A stretch of 64,000 bases of DNA from Granulicella sp. WH15. GTDB taxonomy: Bacteria; Acidobacteriota; Terriglobia; Terriglobales; Acidobacteriaceae. Shown here in pieces: positions 36,703 to 44,454 of this stretch. The stretch's first letter is position 1; each line of letters begins with the position of its first letter. The stretch spans positions 1,736,001-1,800,000 of the forward strand of contig NZ_CP042596.1 in assembly GCF_009914315.1 (NCBI RefSeq), read 5' to 3'. The position numbers and the translations under genes are program-made. The notes under the pieces are model-generated. The model was not told the DNA's origin, did no database searches, and saw only the letters and a list, made by a program, of their open reading frames with translations.

Positions 36703-38556
36703 ATGCCGAAGACCAACGTTACTCTCAAGATCGCGCGTACTTTGCAGGCGGAGCTTGCTCCCTTTCCGGGACGGCTCTCCGGAAGCGCGCGCGATGCTCT
36801 GGGTGTCACGATTGCGCTAGTGCTGGCTATGACGCTTCGTGTTCCGGGCATCTCGCTGGCGCTGGCTTTGCTCTTTTTGTTACAGCGTGAGAGGCCGGGC
36901 GTGAGTCTGCGGAGCGGCCTCAATATCTTTGGCGGAGCAGTACTGGCGTGTGCTGCTTCTCTTGTGTGGGTGCAGGTGATGGATGGCACCGAGGTTGCCC
37001 GTTTTTTTGGATTGCTGCTGGGTGTTCTTGTGGCAGGCTTCTGCATGGCTGCGACTACGTATCCCTTGCTCTTTACCATCTTCGGCTTCTATGGCTTCGT
37101 AGATCTCTCTTCGTGGGACGCGCACCGTGGCGCCAGCGCGATTGTGACGTCGAGCCTGTATAACCTGGCCTCACTCGGGATTGTGCTGCTCAGCGCCATC
37201 GCTGTCGAATATTTGTTTGGAACGAGTCATCCGGCAGGTGAGTTGCAGCTCGAGTTGAAGAGGCGGCTCACTGTGCTTTCACGCTTCTTCCATCTTCTGG
37301 CGATGGAAGAAGAGATGGAGGAGATTGATCGCGATCCTGCTCTTCAGTCAATCCAACTGCGCCCGCTGCAGAACGCTATTCTGCAATATGCTCATGCGGG
37401 GGATCGCCATCTGAATAAGCTCTATAACCGGCTTCGTGATGGCAGCTTCGATATTGCGGAGATCCCGGTGGGTATTCACTATCGCATTGGGCTGCTTACT
37501 CGCGTGCTGGAAAAGAGTGCGCTCATCAGCTTGACGAGCCAGCGCACGGTAAGAGATCGAATGTACTTCGCCGTGGTGGCAGCGCAGTGTGATCGTCTGC
37601 TGAACGAGGAGAGTTTTATCGGTGAACCGCTTTCGCACGATGCTCCTGCGTATCTGCGGGAGCTGTATTCGGAGCTGTTGCAATACTCTGTATTCGACAA
37701 GACAACTTCGGAAGAGCCGGCTATTGAAGTGTATGAATCGGGTATGTCGTCTTCGCCCTTTGCGGGGTTCTTTCTTCCGAACGCCTTTCAGACTGCGGAC
37801 GCCGCGTTCTATGCACTTAAGCTGACCCTGGCAGCTATGGTTTGCTACGTGTTTTATAACGCTATCGCATGGCCTGGGATTCTTACCTGCGTCGTTACGG
37901 TTCTCTTTACCGGACTTAGCTCTACCGGTGCGATGAAGCAGAAGCAGATCTATCGCTTCTCGGGTGCGGCGCTTGGTGGTGCGCTTGGCATCACTACTGT
38001 CTCTTTTCTCTTTCCGAATATGGACTCGATCACCTCGCTGGTGCTGGTGGTTGGGACTATCTCGCTGCTCTCGGGATGGGTGCTTCGCAGCCCAAGGATG
38101 GGCTATGTCGGAGTGCAGATCGGCTTTGCCTTTTTTCTTACGACGCTGCCTGGATTCAGTGCTGCTACTCTGATTGCTCCGGCGCGGGATCGTGTCATCG
38201 GTATCGGGATCGGCATCCTGGTGATGTGGTTTATCTTCGATCAACTGTGGCCGGTGCGGACCAGTACGGCGCTTGGTGAGGTGCTGAGCCGCATTGAGTC
38301 GGCAGCTCAGAAGCTCCACTTGGCTGCGGCTCAACAGGATGCTAAGAAGACAGCACGGGCGCTATCGACGCTACGCGCCTCGGTCTCTCTGGAGCTTGCT
38401 AATATGCAGCAGTTGGAGGCTGCGGTACACTTCGATTTTGGGCCGGGGCATGCGCGGGAGTTCGCAGCCAGCCGAAGGACCATTCGGAAGATTGAAGCAG
38501 CGGCGGCAGATTTTTATGCCACTGCGCTTCACCTGACCAACGTGGCGAGGGAGTAG
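36703..38556 (+). CDS. FUSC-family inner-membrane efflux protein (MdtO-like)
   Basis: 617 residues in two halves, each with a cluster of hydrophobic helices (first: ALGVTIALVLAMTLRVPGIS, LALALLFLLQ; second: FYALKLTLAAMVCYVFYNAI, WPGILTCVVTVLFTGLSSTG) and a cytoplasmic helical domain. The motif after the second helix cluster (GAALGGALG) is typical of FUSC/aromatic-acid-exporter proteins such as MdtO and AaeB. Nine nt separate it from the adaptor gene. By analogy the operon exports small aromatic or hydrophobic compounds; the substrate is unknown. Confidence 0.88.
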   Translation: MPKTNVTLKIARTLQAELAPFPGRLSGSARDALGVTIALVLAMTLRVPGISLALALLFLLQRERPGVSLRSGLNIFGGAVLACAASLVWVQVMDGTEVARFFGLLLGVLVAGFCMAATTYPLLFTIFGFYGFVDLSSWDAHRGASAIVTSSLYNLASLGIVLLSAIAVEYLFGTSHPAGELQLELKRRLTVLSRFFHLLAMEEEMEEIDRDPALQSIQLRPLQNAILQYAHAGDRHLNKLYNRLRDGSFDIAEIPVGIHYRIGLLTRVLEKSALISLTSQRTVRDRMYFAVVAAQCDRLLNEESFIGEPLSHDAPAYLRELYSELLQYSVFDKTTSEEPAIEVYESGMSSSPFAGFFLPNAFQTADAAFYALKLTLAAMVCYVFYNAIAWPGILTCVVTVLFTGLSSTGAMKQKQIYRFSGAALGGALGITTVSFLFPNMDSITSLVLVVGTISLLSGWVLRSPRMGYVGVQIGFAFFLTTLPGFSAATLIAPARDRVIGIGIGILVMWFIFDQLWPVRTSTALGEVLSRIESAAQKLHLAAAQQDAKKTARALSTLRASVSLELANMQQLEAAVHFDFGPGHAREFAASRRTIRKIEAAAADFYATALHLTNVARE

Positions 38557-38640
38557 TCCGGGCTGACGGGAACGTGTCGTTGCTGGTTTCCGTGACTGAT
38601 CCGAAGCGTCTATGATGAGAGATAGTCGTCAGCCTTCGGG

Positions 38641-38684
38641 TTGTCGATCTCCAGGCCCTCGTGGCGCTTCGCCAAAAAGACTGC
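38641..38684 (-). repeat. Hairpin repeat, copy 1
   Basis: On the minus strand AGTCTTTTTGGCGAAGCGCC is followed by ACGAGGGCCTGGAGATCGA. Same 19-20-nt core and same GGAGATCGA tail as the copies at 43.75 and 44.0 kb. GGCG-AAG-CGCC forms a small inner stem. Confidence 0.6.
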
Positions 38685-39143
38685 TGCGGGGGCCTCTCTT
38701 TGAGGGGGTTGAGTAAGTCAGCAAGAACACCCTCACGGCGGCATCGACACGCTGCAAGGCATTCTTTGTAATGAGATTGCGTTGCAGGCGCAGGATAACC
38801 AGGACAACCCAATGCACGGAGTCGCTCGTGAGCAGGCTGCTGAGGCGCTCCACAAGCGGAAGCAGAAGGTTTGCTTGGAGGCTTTGGCGCGGCGGCGATG
38901 TACAGCAGCTCGCCGATACGGTCTAGCGGTTGCCGGTGAGAGGCCGGTTCAAGCGAGTGTGGATTCTCGATACAGGAAGAAGATGAAATGGCCGTTGGTT
39001 GAAGGAGTCGTTCAATCGGCGGCCGTTTCTTGTCGCTGTTCGACAAGTCGGTTGAACATGGATTGCCATTCGCTGCGTGCTTTGTTCCGTTCAATGCATG
39101 GATGGAATGATTCGTTGTGGTGGGCTTTCTTTTAATATCAGAC

Positions 39144-39161
39144 CGATATAGTCTCATATCG
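39144..39161. promoter_or_regulatory. Dyad CGATAT-N6-ATATCG, candidate operator
   Basis: Perfect inverted repeat with 6-bp arms and a 6-bp spacer (AGTCTC), 142 nt upstream of the S4-like gene. It is A/T-rich against a G/C-rich background, as operators of metal regulators often are. The regulator is unknown. Confidence 0.4.
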
Positions 39162-39303
39162 TCGAGGCGAGTAGCTTCGGTAAGTCCATACAAGTTCCGC
39201 AAGAGTCTTTTGGCGAAGCCTTGCGAGATTTGGGAGATCGAAACCTGCAGGCTGACGAGGCACGATGTCGTCGCCTGCAACTTCGTAGTTCAGGAGAAGT
39301 TGC

Positions 39304-40095
39304 ATGGGTATGCTCGGCTTGCTCCATGTAGATCGTGTGCTCGATAGTGTCTGGCGATGGGGCTTAACGTATCGACGACAGCGTGAACCCACAGTGCTTA
39401 CTTACTATGGGTTGCAGGAGAAGGATCTTCCCGGGCTGCTGCGGGATGCCTGGTCGCTTGATCCTGCGCATCCGCTTGAAGGCTTTGTAAGTCTGCTCGA
39501 GCGACGGCTCGATAACGTTGCGTTTCGCATGGGCTTTGCCGGAAGCTTTGCTGAGGCAAGAGCATTGATCGGACGAGGGCAGATTCTTGTCAACCGCCAT
39601 CCGCCGCAGAGTGGCAGCTTGATGCTCTGGCCGGGCGATGTGATTCACTTCACCTCCAAGCCTTATGACGCAAGTGGGGTATCGAGGCATCTTCAGCAGA
39701 GACCGCTGCCCTCGTATCTTCAGTACCTGAACTCATGTATGGCAGACCGAGGAGTGATGCTCTCGCTTCCGAATCTCGGCCACTCTCCTTTTCCACTGTC
39801 GCAGTCCAACTCCCGTTGCAGTCGAACTTCTGCTCGCAGATTCCAGGAGGAATCCATGGCCGATTCACGTATTCTTCTCGCTCATACTCCACAGGGGGCG
39901 ATCTTCGCCTGTCAGTGTGGTGCTATCCACATCACCGCCGGAGAGCTTGCCTTCTCGGTTACGCTTGAGGAGTTTGTCGTCATGTTGGAATTGCATCACC
40001 AGGCGATCAGTACGCTTGAAGCGAAGATTGTCGCGGTGCGTGAGCTGTGCCAGCGTCGTGAGACATTTACAAATACGAATCAGACGGTTCACTAG
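39304..40095 (+). CDS. Ribosomal protein S4 paralogue fused in frame to a CxC domain
   Basis: ATG at 39304 with AGGAGA before it. Residues 35-150 match S4: YYGLQEKDLPGLLRDAW, PLEGFVSLLERRLDNVAFRM, GFAGSFAEARALIGRGQILV, WPGDVIHFTSKP, LPSYLQYL. The N-terminal zinc-ribbon part of normal S4 (about 45 residues) is absent, so this is a C-minus type or non-ribosomal paralogue. The same frame runs on through a poorly ordered linker into MADSRILLAHTPQGAIFACQ and CGAIHITAGELAFSVTL, which resembles the small protein at 41132. A strong internal RBS at 39845 suggests this last part is also, or only, made separately as a 79-residue protein. Confidence 0.68.
   Translation: MGMLGLLHVDRVLDSVWRWGLTYRRQREPTVLTYYGLQEKDLPGLLRDAWSLDPAHPLEGFVSLLERRLDNVAFRMGFAGSFAEARALIGRGQILVNRHPPQSGSLMLWPGDVIHFTSKPYDASGVSRHLQQRPLPSYLQYLNSCMADRGVMLSLPNLGHSPFPLSQSNSRCSRTSARRFQEESMADSRILLAHTPQGAIFACQCGAIHITAGELAFSVTLEEFVVMLELHHQAISTLEAKIVAVRELCQRRETFTNTNQTVH
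39845..39850 (+). promoter_or_regulatory. Internal ribosome binding site for a 79-residue CxC protein
   Basis: A perfect AGGAGG, 5 nt before the ATG at 39856, inside the long S4-like frame. It supports an independent start for MADSRILLAHTPQG... ending at 40095. Confidence 0.65.
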
Positions 40096-40101
40096 TTATA
40101 G

Positions 40102-40143
40102 ACTCAAGTGCCCATCTCTCAGAAGAGAGATGGGCACTTGAGT
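40102..40143. terminator. Bidirectional terminator
   Basis: ACTCAAGTGCCCATCTCT pairs perfectly with AGAGATGGGCACTTGAGT (18 bp, 19 with the closing C-G around an AGAA tetraloop). It lies between the convergent genes ending at 40095 and 40157. Confidence 0.85.
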
Positions 40144-40156
40144 AAGAACCATTTGC

Positions 40157-41116
40157 TTAGTGTTGTGTCTGGGCTAAGTCCGCGCCATTGATGCGTGCTG
40201 TCTCTTTGACCCAGTTCACGATCCTTGTGTCTGGGAGTAGAGCCTGTGTGGGCATCTTATAGGTCAGGCCGGAGAGACGTTTGCGAAGACCCTCTTCGAT
40301 GCCGCCGTAGGAGAGTAGCAGGGGGACAATCAGTGCTGTGTTGCCAGATTTGTTGGCTTGTTCGACCTTCTCGCGCAGTTGCTGTGTGGCGGCATCTCTT
40401 ACCGGCTTGTCGGCGTCATCGCGCAGAGTGAGAGACTGGATTGCGGCGTAGTGTGTTTGCTCGCCTAGCTCTTTGGCCAGAACGCCCATGTCGCTAAGCC
40501 AGAGCTTGTTCTCGTCGTCCGGCACGGGACCGTGGGCGACCAGGATGACTACCTCGTGCGCGGGATTGCTGCTGATGGACGCGGCGCGGTCGCGAAGGAT
40601 CTCGGCGACGATGGGATGATGGTCGAGTGCGGATGCCATGTGAATGGGCACGGGGGAGACGATTGGTTTTTCGGCTTCGGATGATACAGCCGTGTCGTGC
40701 TGCATCGCTTCGTGATCCATCACCATGCCGTTGCCGTGATCCATGGAGGCAAACATCTTCAGGTCTTCCGGCTCTTGCTTGCGAAGGCCAAGAAGATAGG
40801 CTGTGCTGTCGATGACGGAGCTGTGCGAGCTTACAAAGAGCGGCACGGCTACTATGTCGGTAACGCCGCGCGCCACAAGTCGGTTGATGGCTGACTGCAT
40901 GGTGGAGCGGGTGGCCATGCCGAAGGCGATCTCTGTGGGTGTTGTGAGATCGACCTGGTCGGCTACGTGGCGAACCTCTTCGTTCCACTCTTGCGCGCTG
41001 CCGCCGTGTGCGAGCAGAAGCACGCCTTCGCGCGTGGGCTTGTGCGGAGCCTGCGCGAAGGCGATAGCTGGAAGACAGGCGAGCAGAATTGCAGGATGTA
41101 TCAAGGTTTTCTTCAT
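40157..41116 (-). CDS. Exported CbiX/CbiK-like sirohydrochlorin chelatase
   Basis: 319 residues with a Sec signal peptide (KKTLIHPAILLACLPAIAFA-QA). Two chelatase half-domains: the first begins GVLLLAHGGSAQEWNEEV with the metal-binding His, the second VVILVAHGPVPDDENKLWL. CbiX-type enzymes insert Co(II) into sirohydrochlorin for B12, and a periplasmic version (CbiKp) is known in Desulfovibrio. Between the halves is an extra His/Met-rich loop (FASMDHGNGMVMDHEAMQHD) that could hold a metal ion. Last gene of an operon with a TonB receptor and a small CxC protein, so a role in periplasmic metal or metallo-tetrapyrrole handling is likely. Confidence 0.82.
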   Translation of the reverse strand: MKKTLIHPAILLACLPAIAFAQAPHKPTREGVLLLAHGGSAQEWNEEVRHVADQVDLTTPTEIAFGMATRSTMQSAINRLVARGVTDIVAVPLFVSSHSSVIDSTAYLLGLRKQEPEDLKMFASMDHGNGMVMDHEAMQHDTAVSSEAEKPIVSPVPIHMASALDHHPIVAEILRDRAASISSNPAHEVVILVAHGPVPDDENKLWLSDMGVLAKELGEQTHYAAIQSLTLRDDADKPVRDAATQQLREKVEQANKSGNTALIVPLLLSYGGIEEGLRKRLSGLTYKMPTQALLPDTRIVNWVKETARINGADLAQTQH

Positions 41117-41131
41117 CGTTACTCCAGGATG

Positions 41132-41377
41132 TCAGTGAGTGAATCGGCTGGGATTGGGTTTGAGATGTTGTAACGGTTCCTGGTCTAATTCCCCTGCGGC
41201 TACGATGACGGCAAGCGATTCCATCGCATGGCGGATGAGTCCGGCTGCCTGGGCGAAGGCGTCCGGGGCAAGCGTCACGGTCACGGGACCGAGACTGAGG
41301 TGGATCGAACTGCATTCGCAAAGACGAACTTTGCCCAATCCGGGGTACTCTGCCAACGTCACATTATTGCGATCCAT
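41132..41377 (-). CDS. Small CxCxxIH protein between TonB receptor and chelatase
   Basis: 81 residues from the ATG at 41377: MDRNNVTLAEYPGLGKVRLC, then ECSSIHLSLGPVTVTLAPDA, then a helical C-terminal half. No signal peptide. C-E-C-S-S-I-H-L aligns with C-Q-C-G-A-I-H-I of the protein starting at 39856, and the residues after it follow the same hydrophobic pattern (G..T.TLAPDAF against G.LAFSVTLEEF). A cytoplasmic metal-binding or regulatory protein is plausible. I do not recognise the family. It sits 32 nt after the receptor gene and 15 nt before the chelatase gene. Confidence 0.6.
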   Translation of the reverse strand: MDRNNVTLAEYPGLGKVRLCECSSIHLSLGPVTVTLAPDAFAQAAGLIRHAMESLAVIVAAGELDQEPLQHLKPNPSRFTH

Positions 41378-41409
41378 TTTGTGTACCTCGAGCGATCTCG
41401 GAGACCTGT

Positions 41410-43680
41410 TTATTCGTGCGGGAAGGTGTAACGCAGGCCGATGCGGAAGGTTCTTCCGTAGTCGGTGCGATCGTAGGTGGGAGGGGTTTGCGTGAGCAGG
41501 CTGTCGCGGCTGTTGGCCAGGTTGTTGATGGCTCCGTAGGCCTGCAGGCCGCGATGAATATCCTTGGACGCGTAAAGGTTCCAGAGGGCGTAGGCCTGCT
41601 CGTGGGTACCATTGCTTAGTAGCCACTTGCCGAAGAAGTTGCCGCGGATGTTGGCGATGAGACCGAGGCGGTGCGAGACGTATTCGGTGCGGAAGTAGCC
41701 GGAGTTGCGGCTGCGTTCGGTGAGTGTTTGCTTGTCGGTGACGTCGTAGGGATCGAGATAGGCGTAGAAGCCATCGACCTTCAGGTTGCGGTTGAGGAGC
41801 AGGCTGCCGCGCAGGTTGATGCCTTGGGTATAGGCCTGATCGACGTTGGTGTAGACGAAGGTTTCGATGCCGGGTATGGCTCCGAAGGAGGGAGGGATGC
41901 CGTACTGGGCGAGCAGGGCATCGAGTGCGGCTTCGGTGGGCGGGAAGCCTGCGTCGATGTAGTTGATGAGGTGATTCAGGTTGTTGCGATAGAGGGTGAT
42001 GCCGAGGCTGTAACGGTTGACCTGATAGTCGGCTCCGACGGAGTAGCTCTCGCTGTGTTCGGGCTTCAGGGTTGGGTTGCCGATGACCTGGTAGAAGTAC
42101 TCGGGGTGGAGCAGGAGGTAGTACAGCTCGCCGAGGGAGGGGGAGCGGAAGCCTTTGCCGTAGGCGCTGCGAAGCGTCCAGTGATCGTTGACCTTGTAGA
42201 CGAGGCCGATCTTGGGGACGACGTGGCTGCCGTAGAGGGAGTGGTGGTTGTAGCGGCCGCCGAGGTTGACGATCAGTCTCTTCCATGGCTGGATGCGGTC
42301 TTGCAGCCAGACGTCGTTCGTGGTGACCTGTTGGCCGTTGTCGTCGCCGACGATGCGGTTCAAGCCGCGATACGAGTCTTGCGACCACTCATCGCCGCCC
42401 TGGAGGAACTGCCATGAGCCGATCTGCTGCGATATGGTTGCGTCGGCGCGGTGATAGCACTCGTAGAGGTTGCCGTAATCGAACTGTGCGCCCTGGCTAT
42501 TGTCCGTGCTGATGGGGGCGGAGTAAGAGTTGGAGTCGAAGCGGGCTTCATAGAGGCGAGTCTGCACGGCTGTGGTCGAGGTGGGGAGGAAGTCGCCGAC
42601 GAGCGCATGGGTCTGGGTGCTGTCGTTGCTGGCGGCGTAGTCGTAGCCGGAGGAGGCTGTGCCGGTCATGTCGTCGCTCTTGCCGTTGGAGGAGTTGCGG
42701 TAGGCGTTGCCGGTGTATCCGATAGAAGCTCGCGGATTGACGCTGTAGCGCAGCTTGACGAGGCCGTCGTAACGCTGGTTGTTGGCTCCGATGGTGCTCT
42801 CGTCGCCGGGAAACAATGTGTAGGAGTTGATGTGGTGAAGCTCGAGGTCGGTGAACGCGGTCCATTGCTTCCACTGCGTGCCGAGGTCTAGATCGCCGTC
42901 GATGGCTCCCAGGGTTCCACCTGAGAGGCGGAGGCCACCCTCGATGGGATGGATAGGCTCATGCGTGATCATGTTGATGACGCCGCCGATGGCGTCGGTG
43001 CCATAGAGGGAGGAGGCTGCGCCGCGCACTACCTCTACGCGGTCCAGTCGGCCTATATTTTGTTGATCGAGGTCAATGATGCCGCTGTTGATGCCGCGTG
43101 CTCCTACGATGGGCAGGCCGTCTTGCAGGACCAGGATGTCCTGCGAGGCGACGCCGTCGATCTGCTCCTGCGATGAGCCTGAGTAGGAGGAGTTGTTGCG
43201 AGTGACGACGCCGGGCAACTCACTGAGTATGTCGGCCACGCTCTCGAATCCAGTACGCTCGATTCGTTGTTTGGTGACTACATCGATGGGCAGGGGAGAG
43301 TCCTGCTGTAGCTCTTTCACGCGCGATGCGGAGACCACGACGACGCTCTGTTCCACGGTGGCGACGGAGAGTGCGATGTCCGCGGGTGTGGACATGCTGC
43401 TGGACTTTACCTGGACTGAGCGGGTGTTCGGCGCGAGCCCCGATGCTGTGGCGGTGAGGATGTACTCGCCTGGGGAGACCTCTGCAAAGGTGTAGCTGCC
43501 GCTGTTGTTGGACTGCGTCTTTTGCGCCGTACCGCTCAGGGCGCTGCGCAGGGTTAGCTCTGCGTGCGCCACTGCGTTGCCCTGGGGATCGAGTACGCGT
43601 CCCGCGACATGCCTGCCGCTGCTTTGTGACCAGAGAGAGGTACAGCTCAACAAAACAAGTGCCAGTACTGTTTTTCGCAT
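41410..43680 (-). CDS. TonB-dependent outer-membrane receptor
   Basis: 756 residues. Signal peptide MRKTVLALVLLSCTSLWSQ, then a carboxypeptidase-regulatory-like beta-sandwich (HVAGRVLDPQGNAVAHAELT, about 22-105), the plug (QDSPLPIDVVTKQRIERTGF, DVLVLQDGLPI-type strands, LDRVEVVRGAASSLYGTDAI, GGVINMIT) and a 22-strand barrel ending GRTFRIGLRYTFPHE. The plug resembles BtuB/vitamin-B12 and metal-chelate receptors. Downstream it is coupled with a small CxC protein and a CbiX-like chelatase, so the cargo is likely a metal complex or corrinoid. Its start codon is preceded by a small hairpin. Confidence 0.88.
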   Translation of the reverse strand: MRKTVLALVLLSCTSLWSQSSGRHVAGRVLDPQGNAVAHAELTLRSALSGTAQKTQSNNSGSYTFAEVSPGEYILTATASGLAPNTRSVQVKSSSMSTPADIALSVATVEQSVVVVSASRVKELQQDSPLPIDVVTKQRIERTGFESVADILSELPGVVTRNNSSYSGSSQEQIDGVASQDILVLQDGLPIVGARGINSGIIDLDQQNIGRLDRVEVVRGAASSLYGTDAIGGVINMITHEPIHPIEGGLRLSGGTLGAIDGDLDLGTQWKQWTAFTDLELHHINSYTLFPGDESTIGANNQRYDGLVKLRYSVNPRASIGYTGNAYRNSSNGKSDDMTGTASSGYDYAASNDSTQTHALVGDFLPTSTTAVQTRLYEARFDSNSYSAPISTDNSQGAQFDYGNLYECYHRADATISQQIGSWQFLQGGDEWSQDSYRGLNRIVGDDNGQQVTTNDVWLQDRIQPWKRLIVNLGGRYNHHSLYGSHVVPKIGLVYKVNDHWTLRSAYGKGFRSPSLGELYYLLLHPEYFYQVIGNPTLKPEHSESYSVGADYQVNRYSLGITLYRNNLNHLINYIDAGFPPTEAALDALLAQYGIPPSFGAIPGIETFVYTNVDQAYTQGINLRGSLLLNRNLKVDGFYAYLDPYDVTDKQTLTERSRNSGYFRTEYVSHRLGLIANIRGNFFGKWLLSNGTHEQAYALWNLYASKDIHRGLQAYGAINNLANSRDSLLTQTPPTYDRTDYGRTFRIGLRYTFPHE

Positions 43681-43682
43681 CG

Positions 43683-43697
43683 CCTCGCCTTTCGAGG
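43683..43697 (-). promoter_or_regulatory. Hairpin over the RBS of the TonB receptor gene
   Basis: Minus strand CCTCG-AAAGG-CGAGG, ending 2 nt before the ATG at 43680. The purine-rich AAAGG and CGAGG that could serve as Shine-Dalgarno are in the loop and 3' arm, so folding would limit translation. Confidence 0.4.
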
Positions 43698-43736
43698 TTG
43701 CGGAGGAGGCCCTTTAAGAACGAGCCTTCCACCTTG

Positions 43737-43781
43737 GTTGATCGATCTCCAGCTCTTCCAGGCGCTTCGCCAAAAGACTGC
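43737..43781 (-). repeat. Hairpin repeat, copy 2
   Basis: Minus strand CAGGC-AGTCTTTTGGCGAAGC-GCCTG: the conserved core is enclosed by a 5-bp stem, and GCTGGAGATCGAT follows. It lies in the leader of the TonB receptor gene, 57-101 nt before its start. Confidence 0.6.
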
Positions 43782-43820
43782 CTGAAAGAACGTCCGTTGT
43801 GATGTTTTCAAACGTCTTGT

Positions 43821-43842
43821 GCGGCAGGGATATGCCTGCCGC
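43821..43842. other. Strong hairpin in the receptor leader
   Basis: GCGGCAGG-GATATG-CCTGCCGC, perfect 8-bp stem. No T run follows on either strand, so it looks more like a REP-type or processing hairpin than a terminator. The surrounding 43681-44150 gap has no convincing gene. Confidence 0.45.
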
Positions 43843-43987
43843 GCAACATTAAAACTGCGCAGGAGAGACGCCGCTGAGTGTGGAATGGAGTTTTCTTTTG
43901 TTGGGGTTGCCTTCTACTGCCCATGCAGCCATCTCCTTGTGGGTGAAGGCTGTCGAGCGACCCGGCAGGGCAGCGCGGCAACCTTCC

Positions 43988-44035
43988 TCGTCGACCTCCG
44001 AAACTGCCGTGGCGCTTCGCCAAAAGACTCCACGG
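43988..44035 (-). repeat. Hairpin repeat, copy 3
   Basis: Minus strand CCGTGG-AGTCTTTTGGCGAAGCG-CCACGG: same core as the other two copies but a different 6-bp enclosing stem, followed by CGGAGGTCGA. About 310 nt upstream of the TonB receptor start. Confidence 0.6.
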
Positions 44036-44150
44036 AAGCTTCAATCTGAAATGCAGACTAATTTGGTCCTCTATTAAAAGCAACCATAGATCAGCAAACG
44101 GTACTATGCAAGCTCCGAAAGAATATTTGTAGCGTTGTGGTGCGGACTTC

Positions 44151-44437
44151 TTACTTCGAGTCGGTTAGGGGAAGCATGTAAATGGTGCGCAGCCAGTTCT
44201 CGGCATAAGACGGCCAATAGGAGATGGGGAGGAGGAGAGGCGAGGGCCGCAGTCGTGGCCGCCTTCGGCGAAGATGTGCAGCTCGGTGGGCACGTCGGCA
44301 CGCTTTGGCATGGATGCAGGTGTGGTGAAGGAAGCTGGCTGGGCTAGAGCAAGATTCGGCAGCATATGGCTAACAAGAGCCCCTGTGTCGGCTGCTGCGA
44401 TGGATTGAAGAAACTCACGTCTGCTCAGGGGATTCAT
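44151..44437 (-). pseudogene. Remnant of a Tat-exported alpha/beta hydrolase
   Basis: ATG at 44437, Tat-type leader NPLSRREFLQSIAAADTGAL and LPNLALAQPASFTTPAS, joined almost directly to the C-terminal end of an esterase-like hydrolase (VPTELHIFAEGGHDCG). The frame then breaks; in the next frame PISYWPSYAENWLRTIYMLP follows to a TAA at 44151-44153. So both an internal deletion of most of the gene and a frameshift have occurred. The EGGHxxG...W...W(L) ending is typical of BD-FAE/acetyl-xylan-esterase-like enzymes. Confidence 0.6.
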
Positions 44438-44454
44438 GTTTGCCTTGGTTCCTC

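Larger units (their letters stand above)
38557..39303. other. 747-nt intergenic region with repeat and dyad
   Basis: No convincing gene. It contains a copy of the AGTCTTTTGGCGAAGCGCC hairpin repeat (38641-38684) and a CGATAT/ATATCG dyad (39144-39161) ahead of the S4-like gene. ORFs of 70-290 codons on both strands here lack RBSs and protein-like composition. Confidence 0.5.

Noticed and set aside
38399..39280. 293-codon minus-strand ORF in the gap before the S4-like gene
   Set aside because: It runs into the antisense of the FUSC gene, has no RBS and reads as non-coding sequence.
43737..43790. Leader peptide reading SLLAKRLEELEID across hairpin repeat copy 2
   Set aside because: Copy 1 gives a similar peptide (FLAKRHEGLEID) in one frame, but copy 3 does not keep the frame after the core, while the hairpin is kept in copies 2 and 3; structure is the simpler reading.
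43808..44083. 91-codon minus-strand ORF covering hairpin repeat copy 3
   Set aside because: Arg/Pro/Gln-rich composition and no RBS; the repeat explains the openness of the frame better.
43681..44100. Cobalamin riboswitch upstream of the TonB receptor
   Set aside because: GGTGGAA and CCGCAACC pieces are present on the minus strand, but no B12 box and no standard P3-P6 core could be laid out, and the distance to the start is too short. A covariance search with RF00174 would decide.
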